DNA of 64,000 nt from Sandaracinaceae bacterium. GTDB taxonomy: Bacteria; Myxococcota_A; Polyangia; Polyangiales; Sandaracinaceae. The notes beneath the pieces are model-generated. The model saw nothing but the letters and a program-made list of their open reading frames with translations. It searched no databases and was not told the DNA's origin. How positions within the stretch are numbered: position 1 is the stretch's first letter; every line of letters starts with the position of its first letter. Of the stretch, positions 11,024 through 19,946 are shown piece by piece. The position numbers and the translations under genes are program-made. Location of the stretch: positions 1-64,000 of the forward strand of contig JAVJQK010000100.1 in the NCBI GenBank assembly GCA_040218145.1, given 5' to 3'.

Positions 11024-11917
11024 TCAGTTGTCTCGGAAGGCTTGCGCGGCGAAGTCGAGGAAGGCGCGGAGCTTCGCGGAGAGGTGCTGGCGCGCGGGGT
11101 AGACGCCGTAGACCGAAGCCGGCTCGGCCGTCCACGGCTCGAGGCAGGGGACGAGGCCGCCGTCGGCGAGGGCGTCCGCCACGACGAAGCGCGGGGTGAG
11201 CGTCAGGCCCAAGCCGGCGAGCAGGGCGCCGCGCAGCGCGAGGCTGCTGTCGACGTCGAGCGGGCCATCGACCCGCACCGTCTCCTGGGCGGCGTCGGGC
11301 CCGTAGAACGTCCAGGCCGCGGCGTCATGGAGCCGCGTGTATCGCAAGCACGCGTGCGTGGATAGATCGGACGGCACGCGCGGCGCGCCGCGCGCGGAGA
11401 GGTAGGCGGGCGCGGCCACGAGCACGCGCGGGGCGTCGGCGAGGCGCCGCGCGATGAGGCTGGAGTCGGGGAGCGCGCGCGCCACCCGGATGGCCACGTC
11501 GACGCCCTCCTCGACGACGTCCACGAAGCGATCCGTGAGCGCCAGGTCCACCTTCACGTCGGGGTGCGCGCTGAGGAAGGTGGGCAACGCGGGCGCGAGC
11601 CGAGCGAGGCCGAACGACATCGGCGCCGTCACGCGCAGCGTCCCGCGAGGCGTCTCGCCCCCCTCGCGCAGCTCCCGCTCGAGCGCGTCGATCTCGTCGA
11701 GCAGCGCGGTGGCGCGCGCGTAGTAGGCGCTCCCCTCGGGCGTCAGCCCCAGGCTCCGGGTCGTCCGATGCAAGAGGCGCGTGTTCAGCGCGTCCTCGAG
11801 GGCCGCCACGTGCTTGCTGACGGCGGCGTTCGAGAGCCGCAGTCGCCGCGCCGCTCGCGCGAACGCGCCCTCGTCCACCACCGCTCGGAACACCCGCATG
11901 GAGGTCAGTCGGTCCAT
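11024..11917 (-). CDS. LysR-family transcriptional regulator
   Basis: 297 residues. The N-terminal winged helix (SMRVFRAVVDEGAFARAARRLRLSNAAVSKHVAALE) is typical of LysR, followed by the linker helix and a periplasmic-binding-type effector domain (LRVTAPMSFGLARLAPALP and so on). It is divergent from the EamA-nitroreductase-NAT operon starting 82 bases away, the usual arrangement for a LysR protein controlling its neighbour. It is closest in feel to the AaeR/DsdC-like group often linked to efflux and aromatic compounds. The effector is unknown. Confidence 0.93.
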   Translation of the reverse strand: MDRLTSMRVFRAVVDEGAFARAARRLRLSNAAVSKHVAALEDALNTRLLHRTTRSLGLTPEGSAYYARATALLDEIDALERELREGGETPRGTLRVTAPMSFGLARLAPALPTFLSAHPDVKVDLALTDRFVDVVEEGVDVAIRVARALPDSSLIARRLADAPRVLVAAPAYLSARGAPRVPSDLSTHACLRYTRLHDAAAWTFYGPDAAQETVRVDGPLDVDSSLALRGALLAGLGLTLTPRFVVADALADGGLVPCLEPWTAEPASVYGVYPARQHLSAKLRAFLDFAAQAFRDN

Positions 11918-11999
11918 GGTTCATTGATTACCAAGCGTGAACGGTGCCGTCACGATCGAATGGATTATCCGTTCGCGGTGCACGGCCTACCTTCCGGTC
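11918..11999. promoter_or_regulatory. Divergent LysR-controlled promoter region
   Basis: The 82 bases between the LysR gene and the EamA exporter are the least GC-rich part of the neighbourhood. They contain the imperfect dyad TTCATTGATTACCAAGCGTGAA near 11921-11942, a candidate LysR-box, and a second AT-rich stretch (GGATTATCC, itself near-palindromic) at about 11963-11971. No confident -10/-35 pair was picked. Inference from position and symmetry only. Confidence 0.4.
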
Positions 12000-12905
12000 A
12001 TGCAGCCTTCACCCCTGGCGCTCTCCATCGGCTCACCGCGGGACCGCGCGTGGCTGACGCTGCGGACGGCGCTGGCGCCGATGGCGTGGGGCGCGACCTA
12101 CTGGGTCTTCACCGAGACGCTGCCCACGAGCCACCCGCTCACGGTGGGCGCGCTCCGATCGGTGCCGGCGGGGCTCCTGCTGCTCGCCTTCGCCCGGCCG
12201 CGCCTCCCGCGGCGCGGTGCGTGGCTTCGCCTCGGCGTGCTCGGGCTGGCCAACATCGGCCTGTTCTCGGCGCTGCTCTTCGTCGCGGCCGCGCGCCTGC
12301 CCGGGGGGACCGCGGCCACGCTCATCTCGACCCAACCGCTCATCGCGACGCTGGTCGCCTGGCCCGCGCTCGGTCACCGCCCGTCGGTGGCCGCCCTGGG
12401 TTGCGCGCTCTTCGGCGTCGTCGGCGTGGCCTTGCTCACCAGCGGCGCCGACGCGACCGACACGCTCGGGGTCGTCGCCGCGCTCGGGGCCGCCCTGAGC
12501 ATGGGGACCGGGACGGTGCTGGTGAAGCGCTGGCGTGGCCTCGCGCCGCCGCTGTCGCTCGCCGCCTGGCAGCTGATCCTCGGCGGCCTGGCCCTCGCCC
12601 CGGTGGCGTTCCTGCTCGAGGGCCCGCCCCCGCCGCCGACCGTCACCCACCTCGTCGGTCTCGCGCTGCTGGTGACGGTGGGCACCGCGCTGACGTTCGC
12701 GCTCTGGATCCGCGGCGTCGCCGTGCTCGGCCAGGACGCGGCGTTCCTCGGGCTGCTGAGCCCGCTCGTCGCGGCCGCGATCGGGGCGCTGCTGCTCGAC
12801 CAATGGTTTTGCGGCGAGCAGCTCGTGGGCGTCGCCCTCGTGCTGCTCGCCGCGGTAGGAGGCGCCGCCCTCGGCCGCGCCCGCACAGCTGGAGGAGAAT
12901 CATGA
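12000..12905 (+). CDS. EamA-family (DMT superfamily) transporter
   Basis: 301 residues with about ten membrane helices in two EamA repeats. Each repeat carries the expected features, such as WGATYWVFTETLP in the first and a second-half start near LGVVAALGAALSMGTGTVLV. DMT exporters move small metabolites. First gene of a three-gene unit whose stops and starts overlap (TCATGA with the next gene). It could export acetylated or reduced products of the two downstream enzymes. The ATG at 12000 was chosen because membrane helix one begins soon after. Confidence 0.9.
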   Translation: MQPSPLALSIGSPRDRAWLTLRTALAPMAWGATYWVFTETLPTSHPLTVGALRSVPAGLLLLAFARPRLPRRGAWLRLGVLGLANIGLFSALLFVAAARLPGGTAATLISTQPLIATLVAWPALGHRPSVAALGCALFGVVGVALLTSGADATDTLGVVAALGAALSMGTGTVLVKRWRGLAPPLSLAAWQLILGGLALAPVAFLLEGPPPPPTVTHLVGLALLVTVGTALTFALWIRGVAVLGQDAAFLGLLSPLVAAAIGALLLDQWFCGEQLVGVALVLLAAVGGAALGRARTAGGES

Positions 12906-13483
12906 ACGACCGAACCCCCGACCACCCGATCGACCCCCTCTTCGTCCGCCGCTGGTCGCCGCGCGCCTTCGAGCCGACGCCGATGCCCGAGGCCGATCTG
13001 CTGCGCGCGCTCGAGGCGGCCCGCTGGGCGCCGTCTGCGTACAACGTGCAGCCGTGGCGCTTCCTGTACGCGCTGCGCGGCGACGCCCACTGGGACGCCT
13101 GGCTCGATCTGCTCGTGCCCTTCAACCGCTCGTGGGCCGAGAACGCGTCGGCCCTGGTCTTCGTCGTGTCCGACTCGCTCCTGCGCTACGAGGGCGAGGA
13201 GACGCCGTCTCGCAGCCACAGCTTCGACACGGGCGCCGCCTGGGCGCAGCTCGCCTTGCAGGCCGCGAACCTCGGCTACCACGCGCACGGCATCGGCGGC
13301 CTCGACTACGAGCGCGCGCGCGAGGTGCTCGGCGTCCCGGACAGCTTCCACGTGGAGATGGCGGCCGCGATCGGGCGCCGCGCCTGCCCCGACACGCTCC
13401 CGGAGGGGCTCCGCGAGCGCGAGCACCCCAGCCCGCGTCGCCCCACGCACGAGAGCGCGTTCCGCGGAGCGTTCCCGCGATGA
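12902..13483 (+). CDS. Nitroreductase-family flavoprotein
   Basis: 193 residues from the ATG overlapping the upstream stop; GGAGGAGAATC precedes it. Family signs are the N-terminal RRWSPRAFEP FMN-binding Arg-rich segment, EAARWAPSAYNVQPWRFL, and the C-terminal AAIGRRA. Members are FMN-dependent NAD(P)H oxidoreductases that reduce nitro groups or quinones, usually as homodimers. Overlap with both neighbours (ATGA) implies translational coupling. Confidence 0.88.
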   Translation: MNDRTPDHPIDPLFVRRWSPRAFEPTPMPEADLLRALEAARWAPSAYNVQPWRFLYALRGDAHWDAWLDLLVPFNRSWAENASALVFVVSDSLLRYEGEETPSRSHSFDTGAAWAQLALQAANLGYHAHGIGGLDYERAREVLGVPDSFHVEMAAAIGRRACPDTLPEGLREREHPSPRRPTHESAFRGAFPR

Positions 13484-14313
13484 CCCCCGAGGAGCTCGAC
13501 GCCTACCTCGCGCGCGTCGGATACCAGGGCGAGCGAGCGCCGCGCGTCGCGGTCTTGAACGCGCTGATGGAGGCGCACGTCCGCGCGATCCCGTTCGAGA
13601 ACCTCGACGTGCTGCTCGAGCGCGAGATCTCCCTCGCGCCGGACGCCGTGCTGGACAAGCTCGTGCGCCGCCGTCGCGGTGGCTACTGCTTCGAGCACAA
13701 CGGCCTGTTCGCGCGCGTGCTCGGAGCGCTCGACTTCCGGGTCCGTCTCCTCGCCGCGCGAGCGCGCGTGGGTCGTGAGCGGCGCGAGACCCCGCCGCGC
13801 ACGCATCTCTGCCTCGAGGTCCAGGCGGAGGGTCGGCCATGGCTGGTCGACGTCGGCCTCGGCGGCCTCTCGCTGACGGAGGCGATCCCGTTCGAGCGCG
13901 ACACCGTGCACGCGACGCCGCACGAGCCGCGCCGCCTGCTGTGGGAGGGCGAGCGCTGGTTGCACCAGGCGTGGCTCGGCGATCACTGGGCCGACGTGTG
14001 CGAGTTGACGGGCGAGACCATGCCGTCGATCGACCAGGAGATCGCCAGCTGGTACGCGAGCACGCACCCGGACTCGGCCTTTCGCCGCGAGCCGATGGTC
14101 GCGCGCGCGCTCCCCGACGGCGGCCGCCTGACGCTCCGCGGAGACACGCTCACCCTGCGCCGCGGAGAGCATGTCGCGCGGACCCAGGTGGGCTCGGCCG
14201 ACGCGCTCCTCGCCGTGCTCGACGAGCACTTCGGCCTGCGCCTCTCGCCGGGGACCGTGTTGCGGGGCTGCCGCGTTCCCCGAGTCGCCGGGCGCCCCCA
14301 AGGGCTCGGCTGA
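13480..14313 (+). CDS. nat: Arylamine N-acetyltransferase
   Basis: 277 residues. The full Cys-His-Asp triad of the NAT family is present: Cys70 in RGGYCFEHN, His109 in RTHLCL and Asp124 in VDVGLGG, with the family's N-terminal IPFENLDVLL motif. The enzyme transfers acetyl from acetyl-CoA to arylamines or arylhydrazines. The start overlaps the nitroreductase stop (ATGA), completing the exporter-reductase-acetylase operon: nitroarene to arylamine to acetamide, then possible export. Confidence 0.93.
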   Translation: MTPEELDAYLARVGYQGERAPRVAVLNALMEAHVRAIPFENLDVLLEREISLAPDAVLDKLVRRRRGGYCFEHNGLFARVLGALDFRVRLLAARARVGRERRETPPRTHLCLEVQAEGRPWLVDVGLGGLSLTEAIPFERDTVHATPHEPRRLLWEGERWLHQAWLGDHWADVCELTGETMPSIDQEIASWYASTHPDSAFRREPMVARALPDGGRLTLRGDTLTLRRGEHVARTQVGSADALLAVLDEHFGLRLSPGTVLRGCRVPRVAGRPQGLG

Positions 14314-14340
14314 GCCCCGGGGCGCGCGGGCCGGTCCGAT

Positions 14341-16821
14341 TCAGTTGAGGCGGAGCCGGTACATCGGCCGACCGCCGAGATCGGTCATGTAGAGCCAACC
14401 ATCCTCATGAACCGAGCATGAAGCGTTGCAGCCGTGGTCGACCGGGTAGTCGGGGATCCGCCGCCAGCTGTTGCCCGCGACGTCGTACTGGAAGAACGTG
14501 CTCCCGCCGCAGCCGAGCGCGGCGTAGATGTGGCCGGAGTGGTCCGAGCACATCGCGTCGCTGAGGTTGGCCTCCGGGAGAGGGGCGACGCTGGAGTCGA
14601 GGGTCGAGGTGTCGATGTCCCAGCGATACAGAGGGGTGCTGAAGGCGCCGCCGAAGAAGATGCTGTTCGTCGTGGGGTCATAGACCACGCGCGTCTGAGT
14701 CGTGGCCGACACCCCGGTGGGGAAGTAGCTCAGGGTGTCCGCGACGGGATCGTACCGAACGAGCTGGTTGCTGCTGTTGTAGCTCCAGATCCGGCCGCTC
14801 CCGTCGGTCGCGTTCTGGGCGTCCGTACGGCTCCCCATCACATCCGAGCGCACCGTGCTCCACATGCTCGTGGCGATGTCCCAGCGCGAGATGCTCGGGT
14901 TCGTGATCCCCCAGATGGCTCCCCCGGAGTGGGCCGGGGCAGCGAAGCTGCCGAAGCTGGCCGGCGAGCTCGCGATGGAGCTCCACGTCTGGGTCGCGAT
15001 CTGCCAGCGATGAATGCTGCTGCCGCCCGCCGCGTACATGTGGGTCTGGCCGAGCGGGACCCACGACTGCAGCCCACGCACGGGAGCGGTGCCGGGCATC
15101 AGCTCCCAGGTCGCCCCGGTCGTTCCGTCGAATCTCGTCGTCGCCCGGCACGTGCCCGACACGCAGGCCTGCCCGATTCCGCACGCGTTGCCGCACGCGC
15201 CGCAGTTGGCGGGGTCGTTGGCCGTGTTGGTGCAAGTGCCACCGCAGAGCGTCGAAGGCGCGGCGCAGGTCGGCGTGCAGGTGCCCGACGAGCAGTACTC
15301 CGCCATGCCACATGCGACACCGCAGCCACCGCAGTGCGCAGGGTCGTTGCTGGTGTTGGTGCAGGTGCCGCTGCAGTCGCTCAGCGGCGCGGGGCAGGTC
15401 GGGGAGCAGGTCCCCATCGCGCAATACTCGCTCGCGCCGCACGCCACGCCGCAGCCCCCGCAGTTCGAGGGGTCACTGGAGGTGTCCACGCACGCGCCGC
15501 CGCCGCAGTCCGTTCGCGGCGCGGCGCACAGGGCCGCGCAGCTCCCCATCGCGCAGTACTCACCCGCCGCGCACGCCACGCCGCAGCCGCCGCAGTGGGA
15601 CGGATCGCTCACGGTGTCGACGCAGGCGCCGCCGCAGTCCGTCCGTGGAGGCGCGCAGAGCGGGGTGCAGCTGCCGGACGCGCAGTACTCGCCCGCGCCG
15701 CACGCGACGCCGCAGCCGCCACAGTTGGCCGGGTCACTCGAGGTGTCGACGCAGGCGCCGGCGCAGCCGGTTCGGGGAGAGGGGCACACCGCGGTGCAGC
15801 TGCCGGACGCGCAGTACTCGCCCATCGTGCACGCGACCCCACAGCCGCCACAGTTGGCCGGATCGCTCGCGGTATCCACGCAGGCGCCGCCGCCGCAGTC
15901 CGTTCGCGGAGCCGGGCAGAGCGCCGTGCAGCTGCCCGCCGAGCAGAACTCGCCGCTCGCGCACGCCATCGCGCAGCCCCCGCAGTTCGCCGGATCGTTC
16001 TGGCTGTCCACACACATGGTGCCGCAGATCGTCGTGCCGCCGACACAGCTGAGGCCGCAGGTGCCGCTCGAGCAGACCTCCTCGGCGCCGCAGGCCGCGT
16101 CGCAGGCGCCGCAGTGGGCGGGATCGGTTCGGACGTCGACGCAGCTCCCATCGCAGAGCGTCGAGCCCCCCGCGCAGGTGAGCCCGCAGGTTCCATCCGA
16201 GCACACCTCGCCTGGCGCGCAGGCCGTGTCGCAGCCGCCGCAATGGGCCGGGTCCGTGTCGGTGTCGACGCAGGCGTCGCCGCAGAGAGTCGTGCCGCCC
16301 GAGCAATCCAGACCGCAGCCGCCCACGGAGCACACGAGGCCCGCGGTGCACGCGCTGTCACATCCCCCGCAGTGCGCCGCGTCGGTGTCGGTATCCACAC
16401 ACTCGTCGCCGCAGAGAGTCGTGCCGCCCGTGCAGCTCAGCCCGCATGTCCCTCCCGAGCAGACCTCCCCGTCCGCGCAGGCGGCGTCGCACGCCCCGCA
16501 GTGGCTCGGGTCGAGATCGGTGTCGACGCAGGAGCCGCCGCACTCCGTGGTGCCAGGCCCGCAGAACACCGCGCAGCTGCCCGCGGAGCAGACCTCACCC
16601 TCGGCGCAGGTGGTGCCGCAGGCTCCGCAGTTCGCGGGATCGAGCCCGGTGTCGACGCACACCCCGTCGCAGCGCTCCTCGTCAGCGGCGCACGCGGCAG
16701 GACCCGAGTCCGACCCGTCGCCAGCGTCCACACCACCCTCGTCGGTGATGCGCGCGCCGCAGCTGGCCAGGAAGAGGCACGCCGCGGGAGCGAGCCAGAG
16801 GATGCATTGGTTGCGGTTCAT
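14341..16821 (-). CDS. Lipoprotein with 12 Stig1-like Cys-rich repeats and a propeller-like C-terminus
   Basis: 826 residues. Lipobox at CLFLASC. Residues about 40-550 hold 12 tandem units of about 43 residues with eight cysteines, patterned CxxxxTxCGGxCVDTxxDPxHCGGC then CxxGEVCSxGTC; this resembles Stig1-like domains of myxobacterial and plant secreted proteins. The last 280 residues contain repeated W and YDPxxDTL blades that read as a Kelch-like beta-propeller. The start lies five bases after the OmpA stop, with GGAG inside that stop region, so the two are one operon. Likely role: surface adhesin or matrix protein bound with the OmpA protein. Confidence 0.85.
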   Translation of the reverse strand: MNRNQCILWLAPAACLFLASCGARITDEGGVDAGDGSDSGPAACAADEERCDGVCVDTGLDPANCGACGTTCAEGEVCSAGSCAVFCGPGTTECGGSCVDTDLDPSHCGACDAACADGEVCSGGTCGLSCTGGTTLCGDECVDTDTDAAHCGGCDSACTAGLVCSVGGCGLDCSGGTTLCGDACVDTDTDPAHCGGCDTACAPGEVCSDGTCGLTCAGGSTLCDGSCVDVRTDPAHCGACDAACGAEEVCSSGTCGLSCVGGTTICGTMCVDSQNDPANCGGCAMACASGEFCSAGSCTALCPAPRTDCGGGACVDTASDPANCGGCGVACTMGEYCASGSCTAVCPSPRTGCAGACVDTSSDPANCGGCGVACGAGEYCASGSCTPLCAPPRTDCGGACVDTVSDPSHCGGCGVACAAGEYCAMGSCAALCAAPRTDCGGGACVDTSSDPSNCGGCGVACGASEYCAMGTCSPTCPAPLSDCSGTCTNTSNDPAHCGGCGVACGMAEYCSSGTCTPTCAAPSTLCGGTCTNTANDPANCGACGNACGIGQACVSGTCRATTRFDGTTGATWELMPGTAPVRGLQSWVPLGQTHMYAAGGSSIHRWQIATQTWSSIASSPASFGSFAAPAHSGGAIWGITNPSISRWDIATSMWSTVRSDVMGSRTDAQNATDGSGRIWSYNSSNQLVRYDPVADTLSYFPTGVSATTQTRVVYDPTTNSIFFGGAFSTPLYRWDIDTSTLDSSVAPLPEANLSDAMCSDHSGHIYAALGCGGSTFFQYDVAGNSWRRIPDYPVDHGCNASCSVHEDGWLYMTDLGGRPMYRLRLN

Positions 16822-16826
16822 CGGTT

Positions 16827-18137
16827 CTACTCCGTGGTTTCTGCGCGCTCGAGGACAGTGAAGATGACGCGGCGGTTCTGCGCTTCGTCGTCTTCGGAGC
16901 CGCCCGTGAACTCGGGGTTGGTGTCGCCGAACGCCTGCAACTCGAGGCGCTCGACGGCCACGCCCCCGCGGACGAGGAGGTCGCGAACACGCTCTCCGCG
17001 GCGCCGGCTCAGCTCGAGGTTGTACTCGGAGCTGCCGGTCGTGGAGGCGTGCGCCTCGATCCGGATCCGCGCGATCTCGGGGTGGGCGTTCAGCAGCGCG
17101 ATCACCCTGCGAAGAACGCTGCGCGAGCTTCTGGTGGGCCGCACGCGATCGTTCGGGAAGAGGATCCGCTCCGAGAGACGCTGCAGCTCCTGCTCCGATT
17201 CGGGCGCCTCGTCCGGACAGCCGTCCTCATCCCGATAGTTGTTCGGGCTCTCGGCCTCGTTCGGGCACTGGTCCGCTCCGTCGAGGATCGAGTCCTGGTC
17301 GTTGTCCGGGTCGGGGCAGCCGTTGTCGTCTTCGAATCCGTCTCGGTCTTCGGCTTCGAGCGGGCACTCGTCCGACTCGTCGGGCACGCCATCTGCGTCG
17401 TTGTCCGGATCGGGACAGCCGTCGTCGTCCTCGAACCCATCAGCGTCCTCGGCCTCGTCCGGGCAGCCATCCGCGTCATCGTTCAAGCCGTCACCGTCGC
17501 GATCGGACGGCGGCGCCGGCGGCGGCGCTTCCTCTTCGACCGGCTCTTCCTCGACGGGCTCTTCGCCGAGGAACGCGAACGAGACACCCATCTGCAGGAA
17601 CCCCGCGCTCGCGGCCCCCGGCAGATCGCTCAGCTCGAAGACGTGCTCGTACCGAACGAAGGGACCCGCGCGCAGCCACCAGAGCAGCTCGAGCTCGAAG
17701 CCCACTGCGACCTCGAGGGCAGGGAGCGGGGCGCCATCGGTGATGGAGGCGCCGCCGCCCGCCTGGATCCAGAGGTCACCCAGCTCCAGGTCGGGCAGGG
17801 GGTGGAGGCGCAGACCGAGCGTCGGGGTGTAGGCCGCGCCGTACCCATCGACCGTCGGCTGCGCGGGCGTAGACGGGAAGAAGAACGCCGAGAAGCGCGC
17901 CTCGACGCCCAGGTAGGGGATGAACCGGAGCTCGTAGCCCAGCGCGCCACCCCCGCCGAAGTCGTATTGCTGGGTCTGCGGCTCGGTGAGCATCAGCGCG
18001 CCAGCGCCTTCCACCCTCACCGTGTGCAGGCCCGGGCTGGCGCTCGCGGTGACGGGAAAGGCCGCCAGGGCCACGATGGCAACCAGAAACGGGGCAAGCG
18101 AAAGCCACACTGCGCGCCACCTCGTATCGGTTCTCAT
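16827..18137 (-). CDS. OmpA-family outer membrane protein with TSP3 calcium-binding repeats
   Basis: 436 residues from MRTDTRW (start at 18137, with a GGGGGAG-containing leader). Signal peptide ending ASAS, then about 180 residues of beta-barrel. An acidic Pro/Glu hinge (EEPVEEEPVEEEAPPP) follows, then four to five thrombospondin type 3 repeats (DRDGDGLNDDADGCPDEAED and relatives) that bind calcium. The OmpA peptidoglycan-binding domain ends the protein (IRIEAHASTTGSSEYNLELS, RRGERVRDLL, NRRVIF). It ties the outer membrane to the cell wall. First gene of an operon with the Cys-repeat lipoprotein. Confidence 0.92.
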   Translation of the reverse strand: MRTDTRWRAVWLSLAPFLVAIVALAAFPVTASASPGLHTVRVEGAGALMLTEPQTQQYDFGGGGALGYELRFIPYLGVEARFSAFFFPSTPAQPTVDGYGAAYTPTLGLRLHPLPDLELGDLWIQAGGGASITDGAPLPALEVAVGFELELLWWLRAGPFVRYEHVFELSDLPGAASAGFLQMGVSFAFLGEEPVEEEPVEEEAPPPAPPSDRDGDGLNDDADGCPDEAEDADGFEDDDGCPDPDNDADGVPDESDECPLEAEDRDGFEDDNGCPDPDNDQDSILDGADQCPNEAESPNNYRDEDGCPDEAPESEQELQRLSERILFPNDRVRPTRSSRSVLRRVIALLNAHPEIARIRIEAHASTTGSSEYNLELSRRRGERVRDLLVRGGVAVERLELQAFGDTNPEFTGGSEDDEAQNRRVIFTVLERAETTE

Positions 18138-18179
18138 GGTCTGCTCCCCCTGAGAGGCCGCTGACCCCCCTGACTGGGA

Positions 18180-18225
18180 CGACCGTCTCATATATATCGG
18201 AAAAATCCAATGTTTCTGGCCGCCA
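18180..18225 (-). promoter_or_regulatory. Promoter-like AT-rich region before the OmpA operon
   Basis: A stretch with GATATATATGAG read on the minus strand, about 50-60 bases before the OmpA start, is by far the most AT-rich sequence in a 270-base gap of otherwise high GC. It could supply a -10 element; no convincing -35 was found. The remainder of the gap to 18407 holds one GTCCGCCG/CGGCGGAC stem (18369-18376 with 18393-18400) just downstream of the next gene's stop. Confidence 0.35.
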
Positions 18226-18407
18226 GAGGCGGGATATTCCACGCAGACGCGCGCGGCTGGGGCCCGTCCCGAGACGAGCGCAGACCCAACCGCGCGTCTG
18301 GCCTCACCGCCCTGCTCGAGCGACGTCGCCCCGCCACAGCGGCGCCCTGACCCCCGACAGAGCGCTGCGTCCGCCGAAGCCTGCGCGCGCTCCGGCGGAC
18401 CTGGGTC

Positions 18408-19898
18408 TCAGCGGAGTCGACGGCGCACGAGCGCCAGGCCGAGCAAGCCGAGCAGACCGAACGCCCAGCCCGCGGACTGGCCGCTGGCGTCACTCGGGAC
18501 CGTGACGCGACAGCTGCAGCCGCCGCCCGCCGCCATCGGGTCGGTCCCCGCGTCGGCGCCGCCGGTGCCCGCGTCCGCGCCGATCGCGCCGCTGTCCGTG
18601 TCCCCACAGACTCCGTCCTCGTCGACGCTCATGTCGCAGTCGTCGTCGATGCCGTCGCAGGTCGAGTCGTCCGCGGCCGGCGTCCCGGGCACGCACGCGT
18701 CTTCGGTCATGCCGTCGACGCAGGTGCTCGACACCATCGTCATGCAGGCGCCGACGCCGCACGTCGTGGCTTCGCCCACGAACGCCTCGTCGACCATGCC
18801 GTCGCAGTCGTCGTCCATGGCGTCGCAGGTCGTGTCCTCGCCCGCCGGCGTGCCGGGCATGCACGTGTCCATCTCGACGCCCTCCACGCAGGAGCTCGTC
18901 CCGGTCGCCGCGCAAGGGCCGAGGCCACACATCGTGTCGACGGAGGCGTAGTCCTCGTCCGCCATCCCATCGCAGTCGTCGTCGACGCCGTCGCACGTGG
19001 CGTCGTCCGGGGCCGGCGCTCCCGCGACGCAGGTGTCGTCCTCGACGCCGGCCATGCACGTGGTCATGCCCGCGCCTTCGCACGCGCCCACGCCACACGT
19101 GGTGGCGGTGCCCATGAACCCGTCGTCGGCCGTGCCGTTGCAGTCGTTGTCGACCCCGTCACACACCATGTCGGGCGCGCCGGGGAAGACCGTCGCGTCG
19201 AAGTCGTCGCAGTCCGCGGGCGCGTCCACGCCGTCGCCGTCGGCGTCGGGCCCGAGCAGCGCCCGGATCTCGTTCAGGAAGAACCTCTGCAGGTCCGCGC
19301 CGCCCGTGTCGAAGAGCATCCCGTTGATGATCGTGCGACCGCTCGCCGAGCGCACCGCGCCCGCGCCCGTTCCGAGCCTCGCGATCGAGGTGGCGCCTCC
19401 CGTCGGGGCGAGCGTCATCGTGTACGTGCCCCAGCCGGGGTTCATCAGCGTGATCGGGTTGGCCGTGAGCCCCGCGTCGAAGGGCGCCACGACGGTGAGC
19501 GTCGTGGCGTTCGTCTCGGTCGTGTAGGTGGCTTCGAACATCGCCGCGTTGGCCGCGTCCCGGTTCCACTCGGTGAAGATGGTGCGCCCCCCACCCATCA
19601 CGTGCGCGTCGAAGTTGGGCGTCGTGTACGGACCGCTGCCTTGCACCGCCACGATCACCAGGTCGAACGTGGTGCCGGCGAGCGCCGTCTCACACGCCGT
19701 CAGGCTCGTGTCGTCGAGGTTCCGCGTCACCGTCGCCATCGGGCTCATCGCCGTGAAGTCCATGAGCGCGGCGTCCATCGCGTCCGTGCCCGAGTTGGAG
19801 TCTCTACAGTAGAGGACGTCCTGCGCGTCGGCGGTGATCGGCATCGACAGCCCCGTGAACGCGAACGCCACCATGAACGGACCAAGTAAGTTTCTCAT
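18408..19898 (-). CDS. Secreted MopE-type repeat protein with MYXO-CTERM-like tail
   Basis: 496 residues, signal peptide ending ADAQ. The N-terminal 210 residues form a Rossmann-like or ThuA-like exported domain (DVLYCRDSNSGTDAMDAAL, GGGRTIFTEW). Then come about five repeats of the MopE putative metal-binding type (DCDDFDATVFPGAPDMVCDG, DNDCNG, DDDCDGMADE), spaced by CGVGACxxxG units. The tail has GGGCSCR, a hydrophobic helix and RRRLR, a MYXO-CTERM-like sorting signal. Probably cell-surface or matrix, metal-binding. Confidence 0.85.
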   Translation of the reverse strand: MRNLLGPFMVAFAFTGLSMPITADAQDVLYCRDSNSGTDAMDAALMDFTAMSPMATVTRNLDDTSLTACETALAGTTFDLVIVAVQGSGPYTTPNFDAHVMGGGRTIFTEWNRDAANAAMFEATYTTETNATTLTVVAPFDAGLTANPITLMNPGWGTYTMTLAPTGGATSIARLGTGAGAVRSASGRTIINGMLFDTGGADLQRFFLNEIRALLGPDADGDGVDAPADCDDFDATVFPGAPDMVCDGVDNDCNGTADDGFMGTATTCGVGACEGAGMTTCMAGVEDDTCVAGAPAPDDATCDGVDDDCDGMADEDYASVDTMCGLGPCAATGTSSCVEGVEMDTCMPGTPAGEDTTCDAMDDDCDGMVDEAFVGEATTCGVGACMTMVSSTCVDGMTEDACVPGTPAADDSTCDGIDDDCDMSVDEDGVCGDTDSGAIGADAGTGGADAGTDPMAAGGGCSCRVTVPSDASGQSAGWAFGLLGLLGLALVRRRLR

Positions 19899-19946
19899 CT
19901 CTCCGCACCTCCTGGTTCGGAGCCTATACCCTCCGGCGAATGGGGG

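Noticed and set aside
14341-16821. Tryptophan synthase-like annotation sometimes attached to such Cys-repeat proteins
   Set aside because: No TIM-barrel or catalytic motifs; the repeats are Stig1-like and the protein is a lipoprotein.
14434-17238. Plus-strand open frame of over 900 codons opposite the Cys-repeat lipoprotein
   Set aside because: Arg/Ala/Gly low-complexity translation of the antisense of Cys-rich repeats; the minus-strand gene has a signal peptide and regular domains.
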